Positions 58,721 to 64,000 of a stretch of DNA of 64,000 bases are shown here, one piece after another. A model generated the notes under the pieces. The model was not told the origin of the DNA and did not search any database. It was given only the letters and a program-made list of their open reading frames with translations. Origin of the DNA: Moringa oleifera (Eukaryota; Streptophyta; Magnoliopsida; Brassicales; Moringaceae); assembly GCA_021397835.1 (NCBI GenBank), contig JAJFZO010000023.1:1-64000 (forward strand), written 5' to 3'. Within the stretch, counting starts at the first letter, position 1, and the number at the start of each line of letters is the position of its first letter. Both the position numbers and the translations under genes were made by a program.

Positions 58721-61190
58721 ATGCGTGTTCTTGAAGAAATAGCCGATTCTTCGTTTTCAGTTTTGGTACCGCATAACCCTAACTCAACTCTCAGCGAAGA
58801 AGGTAGCGGCTTTGTCGGCCAGGGATTGTATGGATGGATGTCTGAATGTCATGGGTTCTTGCCCAATTTGGCTCTCATCGGGTCTTCGCTTCTCTTCGTG
58901 GTATATTTGGCAGCTCAAGCCAAGAAGAGCTTGTCAAAGCTATCGAATGGAAGATCGTATATCATGATCGCGTATTATGCGTGTCTTTGGCTCGTTAGCT
59001 TGCTCAATCTTGCTTGGTGCTGTCTCCAGGTTTGTGGAATCTTTTTCTTTTCTTGTTTTTGTTTTTCCTCCCTAAAGGGTTCTGCGGTTCCGGATCAGTT
59101 TGCAGCAGTGAAATTTCTTCACTGTTTTTATGGATAAGCTTATACTTCTTCTACTTGGAGGAAATCGGTAGGAGTTAAATTGGCAAAACTTGGACTTGTT
59201 AGTTTGCTCAATCAAGCTTCTTGGTCCCTTAAGGCTTTTGGTTTTTCAATGTGTTCTGTGAACATTATTTTGTTGTAACTAGTCAGACAGTTTCTTACAT
59301 TAGTGTATGGTTTGTGCACTTGAATGACAATGGCCTGTGTAAATGTTTATGATTGTATTATTTCTGGGGTTTATATTAAGAAATGAACAATGAAGACTCC
59401 TTGAATTTGTCAAATGAAGTGCTTGGCTTTGCTTGGTTTACTTTTGTAAGCGGATCTTTTCTTAAATTAGTTTGTAGAGAGAAGCTATTTAGCCGGTTTT
59501 CAATGCCAAGAAAATAAGAAGCCATTAGTCCCCAAGTTAACGACAAAATTAAGACCTGAGTGATGAATGGTAATCTATCATTCTTGCAGTGTATAATCTG
59601 TTAGCCGATCATACCACAATCGAAGATTTCTGAATCTTGCATTCAGTAGGATATCTCAACATATTTCATTCTGTGTCATTATGTTCCTGAGTCCTCCATT
59701 ATGCATGTCATTGTTCCCATCTAGTTCATGTTAATGATCAAATTAGTTGGAGAAACCTATTGGCAATATTGTCCAATATATGTTGACTCATTGTGAAGTT
59801 GATCTGATGGGAAGATCAACCCTGAATAAATTTGCTTCTCCATAGTTTATGCTACCTTTTATGCTAATAACTTGCCTTTTACTTTGGCCTTTGCTGCAAT
59901 TCAATTGAAAGTTTTAAGCTTATTATTCGATTTTCTTGTTGCGCTCAAACTTAAATTTTTTGATTTTGATATAGGCATGGGAATGCACTCCTGGAAAGGA
60001 AGTAGCATGGAATGTCTTATCTTTGTTTACAACATCAGGAATGCTGTTTATGGAAGTAAGCTTGGTGGCCTTTTTATTCCAAGGAAATTACGCAAGTGGG
60101 TTGGAAGCCTTAACACGAACTTTTGTTGTCTCAGGGATGATTGTTGCTCTGGATTTACTTCTGAAGGTATTTCTTTTGCTTCAGGATTTCACTGCCCTCG
60201 TTGTTACCTTCTGCATTGTTTTTTTATGGAGATACTTAAAGTTTCCTTGTCATAATCTTAGATTGGTCTACAAATTTTATATCCTAAGCAATCTTTAACC
60301 GAAGCATGTAAGGCATACAGGTGCCAAAGCTTTTGCTTTCATTTAGAAAAATATATTAGCGAAGTGTTTTGAGAATCTGTGAAATTTGTATTCTTTTTTT
60401 TTCTCTCTCTTCTTTTCTTAATTTTTCTATGGGATGGGTCTCTTATTTGATGTACTTTGTATTTCAGGTAATCTACCTATTTGGGTTTGGGGTTCCTTTG
60501 TTCATCGACAACTCTGAACATTCACATAAGGTGAAGTGGGGTTTATGGGTCATCCATAGGCTAGTGCTTACAGCAATTTATGGCATGATACTATTTATGT
60601 ACAAGTCCAGGTGGAGAGAACGGTTACCAGGTATTTTTTCCTACAGTCTGGTGCTGTTAAAACTGGTTTTCAAGCAATTTAGTAGTTGCCATTTGTAACC
60701 TTGTTTCTTGTTTTCTGCAGCAAGACCTGCATTCTACCAGTACGTTGCTATCATGTTTGCTGTAAATGCACTATCACTATTTGCTTGTGCACTTACCGCA
60801 AATGGGGCAAGTTTTGGGCTCTGGTAACTTTGCTGTTCTTTTTGCAAGTCATATGATTTTATGGCATCTCATTTCTCTGAGCTGAACTTCTTTAATTAAA
60901 AAAAAAATGTAATTTGCAGGTTGTATGGCATCTCAGTAGTTTGCTACCATGCCTTCTACCTTCCTCTTCTGTACGTAACATTCCTGGCAGACTTTTTCCA
61001 GGTAATAGTCATTTCATCTTGCCATTGATCTTGCTTTTAAACAAGGGTGTCACTTTCTTTGCAAACTTTTTATATGTTACCGCAATTATGATTGTATCGT
61101 TGGTTATTGTAGGAAGAAGATTTGAATTTGGAGAATGTGTACTATTCAGAAATGAAGGATGCTGGCTTCTTTGATGCTGATTGGGAGTGA
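58721..61190 (+). CDS. CAND2: CAND2-type seven-transmembrane protein (TPRA1 family), 6 exons
   Basis: Exons 58721-59029, 59975-60166, 60468-60630, 60721-60823, 60920-61001 and 61113-61190 join to 308 residues. The start MRVLEEIADSSFSVLVPHNP is followed by several hydrophobic helices: FLPNLALIGSSLLFVVYLAA, an ACLWLVSLLNLAWC helix, and further ones through FLLKVIYLF-type joins to YHAFYLPLLYVTFLADFF. The C-terminal tail is acidic (YYSEMKDAGFFDADWE). This is the plant homologue of transmembrane protein adipocyte-associated 1. Arabidopsis CAND2 was named as a candidate G-protein-coupled receptor and reported as a phytomelatonin receptor (PMTR1), which has been disputed. All introns are GT-AG. The ACP gene converges on it about 600 bp downstream, as in Arabidopsis. 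Confidence 0.93.
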
Positions 61191-61806
61191 CTTGCTGGCT
61201 ATTTCTGCATTTGGTGATGAACTGACATTTCCACCTTGTAAATATGAGTAAATATTACTCCAGTAGGTAGCAAAATGCCAGATAGAAGGATGTTATATCT
61301 ACTGATGTTCTTTTCTGCTCCGAAGCTAATAATGTAGAATTTTCATTTAGGCTTTTGGATGTGTTTTGCTTGCCTGTTGTCATGTGAGTCCTACTTTAAA
61401 TCTTTACTGTCTGACTATATGTTCAAATAATGAAGGCCTCTGGCCAGTGTCTGCATGTTTCTGTAATTACGGCCAAGCTGCTTGAATTTAGTTACTTGAT
61501 AATGTTCATTGATTTTATATCAAATTCAGGTCAATGCAAGTGTTTAGATTATCACGATACTTGACCATGGATATGCAGAAGAGAGAGGATATGCAGAAGA
61601 GAGAACAGCACAAATGGAAATGCAAATTTCTTGACGAATAAGAAACCTTAACAGCTTAAAAAGTTTTTTCAGACTCAACTAACTTAAGCAAAACATATTA
61701 TTTAAGTTCTGACTCAAGATGAATACCAGTCCACCGCAACTAATGAGTTATATATCAGCAGCACCATAACAGGTCTCTAAGTCTGCTGGGTGCTCATTGG
61801 TTTCTT
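61191..61806. other. convergent 3' region of CAND2 and ACP
   Basis: The 3' UTRs of both genes are expected here. No other gene is seen. Confidence 0.6.
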
Positions 61807-63948
61807 CTAAGCAGCCTTTTTGGCAAGGAGATCCTCAATAAGGTCAGCAGCATCCTGAACAGTGGCAATGCTTTGGGCATTTTCCTCCTCCACGTTGATA
61901 CCAAATTCTTCCTCCAGGCCCATCACAATCTCAACCTAAAAAAGAGATTGAATTTCAATGAGTCAGAAGACAAACTAGTTTTAGAACTGCTCCGCATATT
62001 TAACATGTCATGTTGAGAAAGTTGTGCTTATTCAATAGCTCTGGTTCTATTCATTTATCCTATTGTTTATAAACCAAGTTCGCCATCCAGTTCCCTCATG
62101 ATTGTCGGATGTTAATCAGTGACCAAAAAAAAAAAAATGATAAGAAGTTCATCTTAGTTGGTTTAGCAGAGGCCACAAGGGGCACATGACATGCAGGAAG
62201 TCCATTAGTTTGGAGGTACCGTATCAAGAGAATCGGCTCCAAGTTCTGCAAATTTTGATGCACCAGTAACTGGAGTCTCAGGTGGTACTGCTAGCTGCTT
62301 CTTTACTATTGCACACACCTTATCCACTGTCTCTGGTTTGGCCTGCAAAATGAAATAGCATACCTGAGCTTTTTTTCAGAATGGGCAAAACCCAAAGCAA
62401 GTTATTTACATAAGCACATCCAACAGCCCTCACATTTAAGGTATTTAATCCTTTCCATCTTAGAATAAAAATGAAATTTAAGAACAAGTTTATCAGAATT
62501 TCTTAATCCCCATCAGCATCACTGTCCCAATTCCATTTCTACCAAAATATTATGCATGACCAATTATATGTTATTAAGGATGAAGCAAAAATTTGCACAA
62601 ACAAAACTGAGAACATACAGCACAGGAAACGTGCAAGCGAGCAGGCATTGGACGCAACCTAAAAGAAAGGTTCGTCCTTCCCAGGTTAGAAAGTGAAGCG
62701 GACTTCAGACTAGAGAACCTTGTTGCTGCCTGTTCATCAAGTTGAGCCACAAAATCAGTCAAAAATAATAATAAATAAACTATCGTTCCTAATCTGAAAG
62801 AAATACAGCATTACCAAGATGTAAAACATTTACAACACGCCATCTAGAACAATGCAAGTGCAATGTTTACTAACACATCTAAGCAGAAATAAAATAACAA
62901 GCACTGAAACTCCTCAACATTAAATACAAGCTACCCCACCCAACCATCCAATACACAAAAGCACAACCACAGGTAATTACATATAATACATATGTTCTGT
63001 ATACAATATAACAAGCATAAACAAGTATTCTGACACTGTGTTTTCACCAGAAAGAAATACACCAGATAATTTCATTAACTAAAAGCATTCAACAAAAAAT
63101 AATACGTAGCAGCATTGTCCCATCAATAAGGGCATTTGCTTAAGTAAATTATAGATTAATACATAAGACATGTTATTCACCTTCACATGTAAACTTTATT
63201 GAATATGACAAACATTTTTAAGAGCTTGTTACGCAACATTTTTCTTTTCGATAATGATGTATTGAAACTCTCAATTGTAACCAAAGTTCAAAGTTCTTTA
63301 ATTCAATTTTTTTAACGATCTCTTGCATTCCATATATTTTTATTATAATAATTTGTTCTATTATTGTCACAGCATAAAAGACAAAAGCAATTAAACAACA
63401 AAACATCAGTAAGGCATCATCCATCAAATGCTATTAACCCAAAACATCTCAATTTCTTCCTGAAACTTCAGACGGAAATACTTGAACCCACTCTGTTAAA
63501 CAAATGAGAGACCAGTAATCCCCACGCACTCAAAGATATGAAAGAACCCAGAAAGTGAATCAGTTAGAATAACAAACAAAGCTGACAAAATAGTAACCAA
63601 GCAGTTTCTTCTCTATCGAAACGTTCAGATACTGTTACACATAAGCAACCTACAGTGATATTTTCAAGGTAAAGGGCAAACGAAGAAACCAGAAATCTCT
63701 TGCAACAAATAAAAGATCAGCAATTTCAGCAGATCAAATCAATCCTTGTTACGTCCTTCAAACCAAACAAAATCAAAGTAACATTTCTAAACAAAAAAAC
63801 CCCAATGGGAACATATGTCATCAACAGATCGCATATCTTAAACTTCTTTCATGAAAAAAAAAAAAAAAAAGGAAACAAGCAGCAGGCTGTGAGCTACCTG
63901 GCGAGGGCGAGCCTGCATAGAGACTGATGCACCAATAAAGGATGCCAT
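61807..63948 (-). CDS. ACP: plastid acyl carrier protein precursor, 4 exons
   Basis: Exons 63948-63898, 62729-62619, 62342-62220 and 61935-61807 join to 137 residues. The first 50-odd residues ([17 protein letters not shown], then a Ser/Arg-rich stretch) look like a chloroplast transit peptide. The mature domain begins about [17 protein letters not shown] and carries the phosphopantetheine attachment Ser in GADSLDT, followed by [13 protein letters not shown] and the last helix, ending LLAKKAA. ACP carries the growing acyl chain in plastid fatty-acid synthesis. Intron 3 splits DSLDT from VEIVM. The 5' leader contains a GA/CT microsatellite. No defect is seen; this is a type II ACP close to Arabidopsis ACP1. 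Confidence 0.96.
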
Positions 63949-63965
63949 TTCTAGAGAACTCAGAG

Positions 63966-64000
63966 AGAGTGATAGAGAGAGAGAGCGAGAGAGAGAGAGC
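63966..64000. repeat. (GA)n tract in the ACP 5' leader
   Basis: Interrupted GA units running to the window end, CT-rich in the ACP transcript. Confidence 0.85.

Noticed and set aside
1..64000. CRISPR array, phage or bacterial operon
   Set aside because: No regularly spaced repeats or bacterial gene order; all supported genes are spliced plant genes.

Overview
The window is nuclear DNA from a flowering plant, most likely a eudicot. The genes have many short exons with GT-AG introns, intergenic DNA is very AT-rich, and there are GA/GT microsatellites, a LINE and a small hAT-like element. The gene families are plant ones: FRIGIDA-like, a CSD1-type Cu/Zn superoxide dismutase with a miR398 site, CAND2, and a plastid acyl carrier protein. 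Exon coordinates below were read by hand from splice signals. For every gene called intact, the summed coding length divides by three.

Layout. (1) 1-4.1 kb: the 5' part of a FRIGIDA-like gene at the window edge and a second, broken FRIGIDA-like locus, both on the minus strand. (2) 5.0-8.0 kb: a complete TRAPP subunit gene (TRAPPC6/Trs33), minus strand, with a tRNA-His relic just beyond its 3' end. (3) 9.9-34.6 kb: an array of at least twelve related loci for small secreted cysteine-rich peptides. Nine look intact or nearly so; the rest are fragments. Nearly all are two-exon minus-strand genes with a conserved signal-peptide exon, a phase-1 intron and a fast-diverging 6-9 Cys exon. This is the least familiar and most interesting content. 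(4) 21.9-38.7 kb: a tandem segmental duplication of about 8 kb carrying peptide genes plus the SOD locus. The distal SOD copy (35.9-38.6 kb) is intact; the proximal copy lacks exon 1 and has lost two copper ligands. (5) 40.5-56.5 kb: a 19-exon SCD2-like coiled-coil gene, minus strand, with a 6.5 kb intron holding a dead LINE that itself contains a MITE. (6) 58.7-61.2 kb: CAND2 on the plus strand. (7) 61.8-63.95 kb: a plastid acyl carrier protein gene, minus strand.

TRAPPC6, CAND2 and ACP are immediate neighbours in Arabidopsis (recalled as At3g05000, At3g05010, At3g05020). Here about 50 kb lies between the first two, holding the peptide array, SOD and SCD2-like genes. The housekeeping genes act in vesicle tethering (TRAPPC6, SCD2-like), superoxide removal (CSD1), fatty-acid synthesis (ACP) and possibly signalling (CAND2). 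The peptide array is an independent, rapidly duplicating secretory family whose function cannot be told from sequence.
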